From Porodaedalea pini (Eukaryota > Basidiomycota > Agaricomycetes > Hymenochaetales > Hymenochaetaceae): a DNA stretch of 64,000 nucleotides. Positions 43,008 through 55,561 of this stretch are shown one piece after another (the stretch's first letter is position 1; every line of letters begins with the position of its first letter). The translations under genes and the position numbers were made by a program. A model generated the notes under the pieces. That model searched no databases. It saw nothing but the letters and a program-made list of their open reading frames with translations, and was not told where the DNA came from. The stretch lies in the NCBI GenBank assembly GCA_002794775.1, contig NBAY01000011.1, positions 846,239 through 910,238 on the forward strand, read 5' to 3'.

Positions 43008-44571
43008 CTAGTCATCCTCGAAACCATTTTCGAACAGATAGTTCGCAGCCATCTCCTCATTCTTGTCGCACGCGAAGTACGCTTCCAATACTACCTGGCG
43101 CGGGAAGCCGAGGGCCTCAAGCTGAGAAAGATGAGCCCGTGGCTAGAAAGAAACAAATGAAAATCAACATACTCTTTCTATGGCCGCTCGTTCCTCCGGC
43201 GTGACTTGCAGGACATGTGCGCCAGGTGGTATAGCGCCCTCGCCGCCCTCGCCTTCCTCAAGCCCACCTTCGCCACCCATCGCACCCAGAAACTGAAGCA
43301 GTGCATCAGGGTTCTGTTCGAGGTACTGGGCGAGGTTCGGATTTGACTGTGCGATCTGTTGAATCATAGGCTGCAGAAGCGCCGGGTTTTGCATCACTAA
43401 ATTGCGAAGTTGCCCGAGTTGGGGCTCGCCACCGAGACTCTCAAGCCCTGCCGCAGTTGGTCCCATACCGGCTGCACCGGCAGGAAGACCTCCACCGCCC
43501 TGTTGCTGCTGCTGCTGCTGCTGCTGAGCGAGCTACGAATGTCTTTAGTATGCATCGCGAGAAATAGGCTAGGGACAACTTACCTGGAATAGGTTCTGAG
43601 GTGCGGCTGGCTGTGCAGCGGGGGTCGCTGCTGGTCGGGCCGGTGCAAGTGCAGAAGCAGGTTGAGCAGCTGGAGCCGGAGTAGCTCCAGTTGCAGCTTG
43701 CAGAGGAGGCACCCCAGTTGCAGGAGCAGCGGGAGCAGGAGCAGCCGGAGCCGGAGCAGCAGCCGTAGATGATTCCGCCTCAAGGTGCGCCGGAATGCCC
43801 TTCACGCGAAAGTATAGGTGAGTAAATCCATGAAAGTGACAATCTACATCCTTTACTGACATTCATGAGGTATTCAACCGCTCTGTCAGGGTTGTTGAAG
43901 CTAGCTTTAAGAGCCTTCATCACCTGTGCCCGCTCGAAGCCCATCTCTATCATATTCTGGATCGTTGCCTGGAGAGCATCACCGGACAAGAATGAGCTCG
44001 TGTCACCAAATGCACGATCCTGGGACGCCGTAGCCGCAGGCGCTGGAGTTGATGGAGCCGCGGTGGGTGTTGCTGGAGCGGGTGCAGGAACAGCGGGTGC
44101 AGAGGTAGCAGGTACGGGCGCGGGCGTTGGTTCCGGGGCCTTCGCTGCTGTTGTCGATGGTGGAGCGGCAACCGGCGGTGCAGCCTTGGGCTAAAAGTTG
44201 ACGTTATGAAATGATTTTAAGGTACGCTTAGGACGTGGCACACCTTCGAGACCATCAATACAATGAAGTCGGTTTTCTTAATGTTGTAGGACTTAAGCTG
44301 TTCCGCATCCTGAAGTATCTTGCCTATATATGCGTCAGATAAAATAATTAAACTCCTAACGCTACCACACCGGAATAGATGAGCTTTTGTAGCTCGACTG
44401 CGTGCGAGTGCTCCTCAAATATTCTCTGCTTGAGTTTGGCGACTGTGTCCTCCTCCTCCACACCATCGATCTACGGAAACATTGTGTGAGAACACGCAAT
44501 CTTGTCGGCGAATTTGACAATGAGCTGACCTTAAAGACCTTCCCTTGAAGATTTTTGATTGTGAGTTCCAT
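43008..44571 (-). CDS. RAD23: RAD23-type ubiquitin receptor and DNA-repair factor
   Basis: Rad23 shuttles polyubiquitinated proteins to the proteasome and stabilises the XPC/Rad4 damage sensor. Start ATG at 44571, stop at 43008. In order: an N-terminal ubiquitin-like domain ([14 protein letters not shown], then [15 protein letters not shown] across introns), an Ala/Pro linker, UBA1 ([18 protein letters not shown]), a second Ala/Pro/Gln-rich linker with an eight-Gln run (CTG repeats on plus near 43504-43527), an XPC-binding domain ([18 protein letters not shown]) and UBA2 ([18 protein letters not shown] to ANYLFENGF). The complete domain set makes this a confident call. Confidence 0.95.
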
Positions 44572-44785
44572 CCCTGCTTGACGTTGTGTCTAAGGAGTTC
44601 GTGGTAAGAGGAAGAAAGAGGCTGCTCGTAGCTCAGCGAATCTTAGACGAGACTGACGCGTCTGTGGCGCTTGTGCGACACACCTTCCTTATATGGACTA
44701 TTACTATTTCGCAGAATATTAATGGCTTCAGACACGCCGACACGGCTAGTTCAGACTTGCTAGCTTGCTACCCGTCGAGCTCGAC
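44572..44785. promoter_or_regulatory. Compact bidirectional promoter (RAD23 / LRR gene)
   Basis: Only 214 bp separate the divergent ATGs of RAD23 (44571, minus) and the LRR gene (44786, plus), so the two genes must share promoter DNA. Confidence 0.6.
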
Positions 44786-46888
44786 ATGGAACACGAACCC
44801 GGAGACGACTTCATACGACGGACAGCGGCATTTATCAGAGACAACGAAGTCAGACTTGCTCAAGCCGGCGTCAGTCGAAGGCGTAAGGCGCAGAGCCTCC
44901 CGAGTACTTCTATATTCAATCCGCTTGGATGGGTCGGTCTCGCAGAGGGAAATGCGCCGCAGAGCCCAGTCGTGCTGTCTATAGACACGCATCATCTATT
45001 CTACCTACTCATGCGCCTCGAGGCGCTCAGCATCGATGTCGGCACGCTTGATGTCCAAGTCGAGGACCTTTCGCGTCCCCTCAGCTATATACATCTTGGC
45101 CTCGACAAGGACAAGTCCGACACACTTTCTATCGCAGAATCTTTTCGCTCGTCTCTCTCTGCCGTTTCTAGACTTTCTCTAGGTGCTGCTTGGTGGGGAA
45201 GGACGGACCCTCGTAGTGTCGAGGCCGAGTTGAAGTACATATATAGTGCCTTTACCAAGTTACCTGCACTGTCCGTAGGCGCGCCTGGTCCAAAAGTCAT
45301 TGCGGAACTCGCTCAGGACCCTCCTTTGGATAGCGCTATCCCGCTCGACTCGTTTAAGATGCTATTGAGCCTGGAATGCACGGATGTCGACCCCCGTGCG
45401 TTGCTTGGATGGGATAAGTTAGCGGAATCCCTCAGGAGCCTGACGATAAAGAGAAGCGGCCTGGACGACCCAGCACTTATCTTCCTCGATGCTGTCGTGG
45501 ACGATCAGCTGAGGAGAGAAGGCGATGCAACGAGGTCAAGGATACGCAAATTGGGACATCGCGAGTCGTCGCGTGTGTTTCATAGCTCAAATTTGCCTGA
45601 GACAGTGCAGGAGGAATCCGAGGATGACTTGTCAGAGGAATCGCCATCCTCCTCACCCTTACTATCGCGGTTGTCGCCTCTCAAATGGGCCTTTTTGAAG
45701 CATCTCTCACTTGCTGATAACGCGCTCACCGCCTTACCGACCTCCATGCTCCCCGCGCTGACCTCTCTCACCCATCTTGACCTTTCTTCGAACCTCCTCG
45801 TATCCATTCCACCTCTTTCTGCACTATACAATCTTATATCTCTCAACCTCTCCGACAACATGATCGACTCCGTTCTGGGTATCTACACAAAGCTAGGACA
45901 GGTCCTTGTCCTTAACCTCGCACGCAACCGGCTAGACTCGCTCTGCGGGCTCGAGCGGCTCATGGCATTGGAGCGCGTCGACTTGCGACATAACCTCCTC
46001 GACGAGAGTGCCGAGGTAGGCCGGCTCGCCGTGCTCCCGAACATAACAGAGGTGTGGATCGAGGGCAATCCTTTCATAGAGGCGGAAGAGAATTATCGTG
46101 TGCGATGCTTTGATCATTTCTGGAAAGAGGGAAAGACAGTTATGCTTGATGGATCATTGCCCGGCTTTTACGAGCGGAGAAACCGTACTGCACCCCCGCC
46201 CGAACAGATGTATGCACCTCGCATACCTGTCGCGCCATATTCTCCTCCTTCCCTTCCGGAAGGTGCAGCTGCGACGAGCAAACCACACGCAGGTAGTCCG
46301 CTGTTGTCCTCCGGCTCTTCGTCAACCGTACCATCTCCAGCATTGCAACCTGTAGTGACGAAGCCAAGGAAGAAGCGCAACAAACGTATTGTAGCACTGG
46401 ACGGTGGTGACAGTGACTACCGGAGCAGTGAGGATGGCGGGAGAATAAAGGCGGAATCACGGCAAGGTGCTACTTCGAAGTCTCCACCAGAGACGTCCAT
46501 GGCCGCCCTGGTCTTGCCTTCGTCGAAGGAGGTGCCCCTCCGGCAGTCGCGACACTCACGCTATCGGACTGAGATTGCTACACCCACCTCTCCGCCTGCC
46601 GATGCGCTCTCTTCCACCTCACCGCGCTCGGTTACGGGCAGCTTAGGTCGACATGCAGGAGGAGGGCGACGGAATCGGTTGTCCGCATCTATGTACGAGC
46701 CCCCCGATACGGGCGGGCAAGAGCCAGGCATTGGTGTAAATGGCGAGGCGGATGCAACCGCGAAGCAAATGCGCGATGCCGAGCAATTCCGCGCGAAGAT
46801 CGAGGCGCTGCGCGCTGAGATGGGCGACAATTGGCTGCAGGTTCTGAGTCAGAGCCAGCTCAGATCGGACCAGTCTGTGAAGCGCTAG
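44786..46888 (+). CDS. Leucine-rich-repeat protein, single exon
   Basis: 700 aa from the ATG at 44786 (MEHEPGDDFIRR), with no obvious intron. The N-terminal half is an unrecognised helical region. Residues about 300-460 contain SDS22-type leucine-rich repeats of about 22 residues (LKHLSLADNALTALP, LTHLDLSSNLLVSIP, LISLNLSDNMIDSV, LVLNLARNRLDSL). They are capped by a conserved-looking end (VWIEGNPFIEAEENYRVRCF). The C-terminal third is Ser/Pro/Arg-rich and probably disordered, with a basic patch (KPRKKRNKR). It is likely a scaffold or regulatory protein; I cannot name an orthologue. Confidence 0.85.
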   Translation: MEHEPGDDFIRRTAAFIRDNEVRLAQAGVSRRRKAQSLPSTSIFNPLGWVGLAEGNAPQSPVVLSIDTHHLFYLLMRLEALSIDVGTLDVQVEDLSRPLSYIHLGLDKDKSDTLSIAESFRSSLSAVSRLSLGAAWWGRTDPRSVEAELKYIYSAFTKLPALSVGAPGPKVIAELAQDPPLDSAIPLDSFKMLLSLECTDVDPRALLGWDKLAESLRSLTIKRSGLDDPALIFLDAVVDDQLRREGDATRSRIRKLGHRESSRVFHSSNLPETVQEESEDDLSEESPSSSPLLSRLSPLKWAFLKHLSLADNALTALPTSMLPALTSLTHLDLSSNLLVSIPPLSALYNLISLNLSDNMIDSVLGIYTKLGQVLVLNLARNRLDSLCGLERLMALERVDLRHNLLDESAEVGRLAVLPNITEVWIEGNPFIEAEENYRVRCFDHFWKEGKTVMLDGSLPGFYERRNRTAPPPEQMYAPRIPVAPYSPPSLPEGAAATSKPHAGSPLLSSGSSSTVPSPALQPVVTKPRKKRNKRIVALDGGDSDYRSSEDGGRIKAESRQGATSKSPPETSMAALVLPSSKEVPLRQSRHSRYRTEIATPTSPPADALSSTSPRSVTGSLGRHAGGGRRNRLSASMYEPPDTGGQEPGIGVNGEADATAKQMRDAEQFRAKIEALRAEMGDNWLQVLSQSQLRSDQSVKR

Positions 46889-47506
46889 CACTTGCGCCGT
46901 AAGCAGCACATGCTGTCGTGCCATTGGGTTACTTGCTTGAACAGGCCTGTTAGATGTCTGTTTTCTTATAATAATAACGGACTTGTTCGGCCTTATGTAC
47001 ATTTGCTCTGTATTATTCTTGCTATTCGGATCCGTATACCATTCAAGTTATTCATGCTGTGCACGATAATGTGGACGTCGAAAGAACAACGTCGGGAAGT
47101 GAATGTCCATTCAAAGAGTGTATTTCGTCGATCCAACCTTGAGCCATAATACACGAATACCCTCCATTAGTAATGAATGTATATAAGACACAAATTATGA
47201 AGGCTGAAGAGTCGAAACTGGGAAGAGATGCGACAACGATCAAAACTGAAGGAGCAAAAGTGCAGAGTGAGATAAAGGATAGAGGGGAAAGGGTAACCAG
47301 GAGGCGCTAGAGGTATTGATTGGCCATTCTGCAAAAAATATAAATGCAGGAAGGCGTGTAAGGCAGAGATGGGCATGATTCGACACATACATGTACGGGC
47401 GTGAACTGATTAAAAGGAGACGAAATCGCAAACGCAACGTATCGCACACATACACATAGCTGAAAGAAAACGTGAACCCGCTCTTGACGGGACATCTGCG
47501 GTCCGC
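46889..47506. other. Convergent intergenic region
   Basis: About 620 bp between the LRR gene and ARF6 stops. It should hold the two 3' UTRs. No gene seen. Confidence 0.5.
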
Positions 47507-48334
<828 letters not shown>

Positions 48335-48591
48335 GTTTGTCTCAGGCGAATTGTTGTAAAGAGCGGCAGGTGGAGGGATGCGCTGACTGGCAGGCTTATG
48401 GCGAAGAGTAGAAGCTGGTTGCGGTTGGAAGACGAAAGAGAACGACTCGGAAGGAGTGTGTGTGACGAATAGTCACAGCCATGGGCCTCAAGCACGTGAT
48501 GTTATATTATATAATATCTACCCACCGCTCGTAGACTACCAACCGCTAAAGGAGCCCGAGAACAATACAAGAGAACGGACGGAGCGTGCTA
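48335..48591. promoter_or_regulatory. ARF6 upstream region up to the LINE 2 3' end
   Basis: About 255 bp between the ARF6 start and the LINE, the likely proximal promoter. It includes an AT-rich stretch (TTATATTATATAATAT near 48504). Confidence 0.4.
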
Positions 48592-48649
48592 ATAAGGGTG
48601 ATTCGATACATGTGATGTGAGGATGCGAAACATGGATATGGGTGTAAAT

Positions 48650-51600
48650 TTATGAATGGTATGAAGGTGGTAGGTCAGAGAAGAGGGGCATAGCGTCCGG
48701 CGGGCGGTGAAATGAAAAGTACACAAATTTAAGTAGTAAAAGAAAGTTATTGGGACGGAACCATTCCGAAAAGGAGAGTGGTAAGATGCGTTGGCGAAAG
48801 AGACCATTTCGAGTATGAGCGAAAAAAGTACAAACATTAAGGATATGACGGACATCATGCTTGGTGCAGAGAGGGTCCGGACAACGAGGTACGAGGTCTC
48901 GTCTATGCAAATTGAGCGTGTTAAGCATGATGCTTGTGGCGCGTCCCTGAACAGAGTGATGTATCTTCTTCTCCAGGGATAGCTTCAAAAACGGTCTGAT
49001 CCTTCGGGTGGGTGTAAGGATAAATGAGGATGGTTCGATGATTGAACAATGACCGCGTAGATTGATGAGATTGGTTTTCCAGTCACGTATCAGGTCGAGT
49101 TGTACTCTCGCCGACAGGTTTGGGAGCGATTCAGGGATTGGAACACGGATAGGATTGGAAGCGGCATCTTTGGCCAGCTTATCAGCTTTAGAGTTGCCTA
49201 AGACTCCATGGTGTGAAGGGAGCCATTGAATGGTGATATGCGATGTGTTATGGTGAAGGGCAAGAAAAATGCTGCATAGACATCGAAAGAGGATGATGAA
49301 ATCAGTGTTGCAAGAGTCATTTGTGAAGATGAGTTGGGTGCAATTAAGCGAATCCGTGACAATATGAATGTGGACTGGGGTGAAGCAATTTGAGAGGAGA
49401 GAGGATATATGTCGCATGGCTGCGATGAGCGCTTCCTGCTCCTCGAACAAGATATTCGAGTGAGAGTGCACTTCTGAGCTAAAGACAGCAAGTTCCTAGT
49501 GATTGTGCATTATGACGAAGCTGTGACCACCGCTATAGGAACCATCAGCATCAGGGATGAGGGATCCATCTGTGAAGATAAAGTACTGGTAAGGAGGAGG
49601 GTGGAGATAGAATGAGTTAAAAGAATGGATTGCACAAAGGCAATGTTGCTGAGAAGGAATAGGGGTGAGTGTAAGACACGAGTGAATTGGAATAAAAGAA
49701 GGGTAGGTAGACGACTTCAGAATGAGTGTGTTTGGGAGAAGTGACAATATAAGGTAGCTTTTGTTGTTGTAAGCAAGATTTGAGTAAGAGAAATAGGAAA
49801 GTAAAAAGCACTGGGCAAGCAAACAAATGAAAAGATGTAAGGGAGGTATGGATAAAAAGGATTCAGCTATGGATGGGTTGATATTACTATGAAAAAGGGT
49901 ATGCAGAAAATTGTTCTGAATTGGTTGTAGAATGGATGTAATGAGCAGTGAATCAGGAAAAAGGACAGCACCATAAATGGCAACTGAACAAATAAGGCCA
50001 AAATAGAGCATGTGGGCATATTGCAAGTATGTGCTGTTGGATCTATTGAAAAGAAAGTGACATTGATGGATAGTGGAAAGGGCCTTGTTGGCCTGAGCTT
50101 GAAAATGGAGTTTGGGGGAAAGATCAAACAAAAAAATGACTCCGAGCCATGTAAGGTGTCAGAGGGGGGTGAAGACTTGACTGTTTGGGAGGGATAGAGA
50201 TGACTCTGAAAGGCGAGGTTGTTCAAATAAGAAGTGAAAGTGGTGTGCTGCTAATTGAGAATGTGGGATAATATGAAGGAGTTCAATGGCATCAGGGTCA
50301 ATAGACAAACTGATGGATCAAAACACTGAGTCTAAAAAATTGAACTGGTTACGCAGGCGTACCAGGTTGGAACAAATGCTGAGTGATTGTGCAGCAAGGA
50401 GGTGGTTGTCCATGTAAGTGAATAAAGGACGATGAGGACCAAAATAGTTATTATAAGAGAGAATAACGTCTGCAGCGGAAAAAACAGAGATGAGTGGGGA
50501 GAGAGGGGACCCCTGGGGAACACCCCAATTGGGTTTGATGAAAGGGTTGGAAAAGAAATCATTAAAATGGAAAGAGATGGGTCTGTCTCGCAACCAGCCC
50601 ACTAGAACGTGAATGAAATTGGGATGAACATTTGAACAAATGAGTTTGTTAAGAAGAAAAGAATGAGGAATGTTGTCGAAAAAGCCTTGAATGTCAATAG
50701 TTAGAATCAAAGTGATGTTGGCGCGAATGTGTTTGTGTTTAAGTGATAGATTGGTGGTTGATTCTCCTAACTGAATGAAAGGGTTGGAAAGAATAAAGGA
50801 AATCAAATCATAGCATGCAGTAAGTGAGGAATGATGTTTCCGACACCCATGCTGGGCTTCGGGAAGAAGGTTGTGTTGCTCAAAAAAGGGTTGCAAAAAA
50901 TTGAAAAGAATGTGTTCGAAAAGTTTGCCAATAGTGTTGATGAGTGTAATAGGGTGGAAAGCCCTGGGGAGAGAAAAATCCATTTGTTTGGGTTTAGGAA
51001 TGAACGTAACTAGTGATGTTTTAAAAGAGAGTGGGAAATGACCAAGGGCCAGGCATTTAGAAAAAAGATCGGCAAAAAAAACGGCCTTTGTGCTCAACTA
51101 GAAGGGATAGGTGGTGGTACAAGATGTGGTTGTTACCAGGGCTCGTATCCTTGTCTATACTGCACATGGCATCAATAACGTTATTGACCAAAATCATTGG
51201 GCTATCCCAGAGGGCTGGGAGATGAACAAGTTCTGGTGCTGACGTTAACGGAGGAAAGAACGTGTGATGAAACAGCTCAGATTTGTTGGATTCTGTTAGG
51301 TGAATGTGCTATTTGGCATGCGGAGCGCTCTGATAGGTGAACAGCGCCGAGCAATGCCCAGGAATTGATTGTGCCATATCGATTGTTGGTCCAAACATTG
51401 TAGTCGTCCACTGAAGTAGGTGTTCTTCACTTTGGACATTTTGATGTCGAGCTGATGCTTGGATGTAGGACTTGGATTGAGACAATGCATGTGGTATAGA
51501 CAAGAACATGCTTCCGACCACCAACTATTGGGGCTGAAGTACGTGTGCGACCTTTGTTTACAAAGAAAGGTAGTTGCAAAGCCTGAAAAGGATTCCTGAA

Positions 51601-52480
51601 AGGAGAATAATAAGTCGTCCAGCGATGCTGCAGAATCGACAGTGGCCAAAGAAAATGAAAAAATTTTGGAGTTGCAAAATTCAGAAATAAAAGTAGGTAG
51701 ATCATGAGAGTGGATGGAACGAAGGGATGGCTTGAATGGCGCAGACATAAAATTGATGTTAAATGAAAAGCAAATAGAAACATGGTCAGAAGAAATGTCA
51801 AGTGAAAGGTCTGATATGCTAACTGTTTCGAGGAGTTGGGGGGAAAGGTTGTCCGAGGTGATGATGAGATCAATAATGGAGTATTTGTTGGAAAGGCAAT
51901 AGAAATAGGTAGGTTGTCCAGGTGGGTTACAAACAGTGAGCCCTTGATCACTGATCCAGTCAGTGAGGGTGAGCGAATTGTTCAAATAGTCCATTTGAGA
52001 AGGAAGTGATCATAAAGGAGAATGGCAATTGAAGTCACCTATGAAAATATGAGAAGGGGTGAGGAGATCTGGGAGATGATTCTTGAACTCATGAAGTGAA
52101 GGAGAATTGTAGATGTTCCAAAGAAGGACCGGGGTTAGAGGCACACGTGAAATGGCAATGACTGACACATTAGGTGAAGGGGTGGAATGATGGTGTAGGG
52201 AGATGCGATAAATAATGTGGGAATGAACGTAGGTGCAGCAACGAGGTTTACCCATTGTTGGTGGTAAAAAAGCAGTATATGGAGTGTGGTTTCGAGAATT
52301 AAAGACTCTGGTTCCTGATGGTGAAATTTTAGAAGGGATAGTAGACTCAATGGTTGGGATTTCTTGAAAACAAATAATGTCTGGCACTGAATGGGTGGAT
52401 GAAAAAGCACGCAAAAGAAAATCAAAAGTCAGAGATGAATTGCAAAGGTTAAGAGAAAAAATGGTAAGAGTGTCAGTCAT
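48650..52480 (-). pseudogene. LINE 2 ORF2 (EN-RT-RNase H), degenerate
   Basis: Start ATG at 52480 (MTDTLTIFSLNLCNS). Endonuclease motifs CFQEIP and IGDFNCHSP precede a TGA near 52010. The frame resumes with a second endonuclease block (ISSDHVSICF) and runs on to 51296. The reverse transcriptase (51097-50318) has GVPQGSPLSPLISV, but the catalytic box reads YMDN instead of YMDD. RNase H follows (FTDGSLIPD; TDSLNC; SHHGVLGNSKADKL), ending at 48650. Confidence 0.8.
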
Positions 52481-52558
52481 AACAATCAATAAGGGGAACA
52501 ATAATTGCATCGGGCAGGGCACTCGGTGGAGCGCGCACTGTGATTTCCTTGGCAGTTA

Positions 52559-53395
52559 CAGCCATTTTCATAAGTCCTGTGACACGTGCATGTCATGTGA
52601 AGTGAGCCGTGTCCGAGCCAAAATGTCAAAAAAATAGAGTAAATGTTGATTTTCTCTGTAAATTCTGCACAGTACCTGCTCATTAAATACTCAAAAAAAA
52701 AGGCATGGTTCTCAGGAGCAGAAATATGTAAAATAGAAAGCAATATGTTGACTGTGTAGGTGGGTGGAGATCAAACAAGTGCAGCCAGTCTGTTTCTCAT
52801 ACATTTCCACCGAGATTCAAAAATTATGGCTCCCCTACATCTACCTATAAAATTCTTTCCTGTGTCTGTAAATTAAGTATATGACTATACCAACATCTCC
52901 TGCAAGTTTGAAGCCAATCCATGCAGTATTCATGGTACAGCAGTGAGGTTTGTGTTCCACTCTTGTTCATGCTGCAAGGATGGAAAGAGCTCAAAGTGGA
53001 ACACAAACCTTGCTTCTGTACCATGAATACTGCATGGATTGGCTTCAAACTTGCAGGAGATGTTGGTATAGTCATATACTTAATTTACAGACACAGGAAA
53101 GAATTTTATAGGTAGATGTAGGGGAGCCATAATTTTTGAATCTCGGTGGAAATGTATGAGAAACAGACTGGCTGCACTTGTTTGATCTCCACCCACCTAC
53201 ACAGTCAACATATTGCTTTCTATTTTACATATTTCTGCTCCTGAGAACCATGCCTTTTTTTTGAGTACTTAATGAGCAGGTACTGTGCAGAATTTACAGA
53301 GAAAATCAACATTTATTCTATTTTTTGATGTTTTGGCTCAGACACGGCTCACTTCACGTGACATGCATGTGTCGCAGGACTTATGAAAATGGCTG
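52559..53395. mobile_element. Fold-back MITE (837 bp, long inverted repeats, TA target)
   Basis: Two arms of about 400 bp (52559-52960 and 52996-53395) are near-perfect reverse complements, with a loop of about 35 bp between them. Ends are CAGCCATTTTCATAAGTCCT and its complement. TA flanks both sides (52557-52558, 53396-53397). Removing the element rejoins the LINE knuckle region. TA duplication and a CAG start fit the Tc1/mariner-pogo superfamily. There is no open frame for a transposase, so it is non-autonomous. Confidence 0.88.
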
Positions 53396-53397
53396 TA

Positions 53398-54610
53398 ATG
53401 CAGTGGGTGAAGTGCTCACAGTGTAGGTTGTTGGAAGCAGTGCATGGCGTGCATTTTGCAACATGGACTGCTGTATGGTGTGGTTTGGAACAGATCGCAC
53501 AGCAAGCAGCGGATCAGCATTTGGATGCTGGATGACCTAAGCAATGACAATTGTCACATTGGTTAATTGTAGGCCATGCCTTCATTTCTTCGAGGCATCG
53601 GATGACACCGAAAACAGGTATGGATCAATTGCTGTGTAGGAAAAAGTGGTCGAAGTAAAGGCGGTCTGCGTCTTTTATGATAACCAAGACGTTACAGAAT
53701 TCACGCTCATTCAGCTTTTCAACTGATGACATGAACCTTGGGGGGAACATAAATTCATGGCCTTCAAACTGCAGAAGGTTAGAGATTTCATTCAACAAAT
53801 CAGCTTTGCTGTAAATGAGTTTGGAGTCCTTGTCGTATACAGGGACGCCGGGGATGACCATTTTGAACTGGGGTGATGGTATGAAGGGAGTGGCCCCACT
53901 GATGTTGAGAATGCGCATGAGCTGAGAAGCGAGAGTTGTATAGTTGGAGTCAAAGTCCGAATGAATGTTAGTGAATGCAATTAGTAAATTGCTGTTAGTC
54001 ATATACTCCACATTGAGCACGACAAGGTGTTTGAACAGTGAGTTGCCCTTAAGGCCTGCTCGCACCGAATTTTTAATGGACAGGGTTGTCAGCCTCACTG
54101 CCAGATCCCCTGGCAATGAGAAATAGATGCACTTCACATTGGATGGCTGAACATTAACTGAACCAGTGGCCCGATTGATAGGGACTGTTGAGACTTCACC
54201 ATTGGGGTGTTCATTGGAAGAATGAACAACTTTAGTAGGCATTGGTTTGGGCTTCTTCTGGGCTGCCCTTGCATATGAAACTGTTGTAAAGCCATCCTTA
54301 TCAGTGCCTACAGCTTCCACTGTGGGATAGTAGATTTTCGTCATGGTAGTGCCCAATTTTGGGGCATTATGTGCAGAGTGAGCGTAGCCGTCAGGGGCAT
54401 ATATGGTACCCTCTGAATCCATATGATATCTGGACCCAGGGATACGAGTTTTGGCAATAGCAGCGGCGTATTCAGTTTTCCCATTCTTGGGGGTCTGGAC
54501 ACGCTGTTTAACAATAGGCGGTGTTGGCAGGAATCTGTTGTCATGGATGAAACGGGTGCCAATAGGATCTGGAAGAATTTTGACGTGAGCCTGATTAGTA
54601 GACGAAGAAG
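53398..54610 (-). pseudogene. LINE 2 ORF1 fragment
   Basis: Open frame from the junction to 53625 with the conserved blocks KQRVQTPKNGKTEYA, YLPGD-like CIYFSLPGDLAVR and SSVEKLNEREFCNV. A TGA follows, then CCHC knuckles (53625-53400). The reading ends at the MITE insertion. The N-terminal half is missing here because chromovirus C inserted at 54611. Confidence 0.75.
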
Positions 54611-55045
54611 TGTCAGAACTTGAACTTTTCCTTTCTTGCATTTTCCTTTTATCATTTCTTTTCTTTTAATCAATCCTTTTCATTATAATTAATCATCTTT
54701 TCAATCATTTCCCACACTCCTTTCACATGACCTTCACTCGTTCCATTCTGCTCTCTTTATGTAATCCTAGACAATGGGGCAACCGGTTCTCATGAGGTGA
54801 TCACTGTATATAAGAGGAATCGCATCTGAACACCTGTTCTGCTTTTCCTCTTACCTCCGTGATGACCTAGGTGAGACCACGTCCCCCCTCCTGTAGTAGA
54901 GTACATTATATTAATCCTCTTACCTCCGTGACAACCTAGCCTGAGTACAGCATGCCCCAAGTCCCTGCTTGAGTATAGCATGTCCCAGATGACAGTCAGC
55001 CGAGGCCTGCCCAGTCCGAGTCATCTCCTGGACTCCCACCTAACA
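54611..55045 (+). repeat. Chromovirus C 5' LTR
   Basis: 435 bp. It begins TGTCAG (TGTTAG in relatives) and ends CTAACA. GTTCTGCTTTT and the matching AAAAGCAGAAC (55047-55057) are both retained. The sequence is closest to the solo LTR at 27060-28433. Confidence 0.85.
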
Positions 55046-55561
55046 TAAAAGCAGAACCCCACCCAGGCTCATCCCTAGCATACGTCGTCACTGCCGACTC
55101 ACCTTCACTCAGTCCAGAGGAGCGCTCCCCTCGATGGACTTGATGTGTAAACCCCCTAAACGACAACCCTCAACCCTGCCTGGACATTTTTGGATGTTCG
55201 TGTATTATATAAACTTCTCAACCGACTTTTCCCGACCCTGGCTCTCCATCTCACACTCTGGTGGAGGAGCCACCTGACTTGGACTTGGGTATCTTATCAC
55301 GTACAGTTGTCAACGTCGTTGTCGATTATGATCTCGATTGCCTCCTTTCATCTAATCATCAAGTTTGCCGACGAACCCATCTTACATCAACGTAACATCC
55401 ACCCGAATGCACAACCCATCCCTGTCCCTCCACCGTTGTCAAGATAGATCTCACCAACAAACAGCAACGGGCCCTTCCTGCATTGGCTCATTGGGATCCA
55501 GACTGACCAGGCTACATCGCGACCAACAATAGTGGTGTTACATACGACATCTGGTGGAGTG

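Larger units (their letters stand above)
48592..54610 (-). mobile_element. LINE copy 2 (Tad1-like), with internal MITE, 5' end displaced by chromovirus C
   Basis: Minus-strand relative of LINE 1. Read 5' to 3': ORF1 from the chromovirus junction at 54610 (its 5' part should lie beyond the right edge of the window), CCHC knuckles interrupted by the MITE, and ORF2 with endonuclease, reverse transcriptase and RNase H ending near 48650. Several stops and a mutated catalytic Asp show it is dead. Confidence 0.85.
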
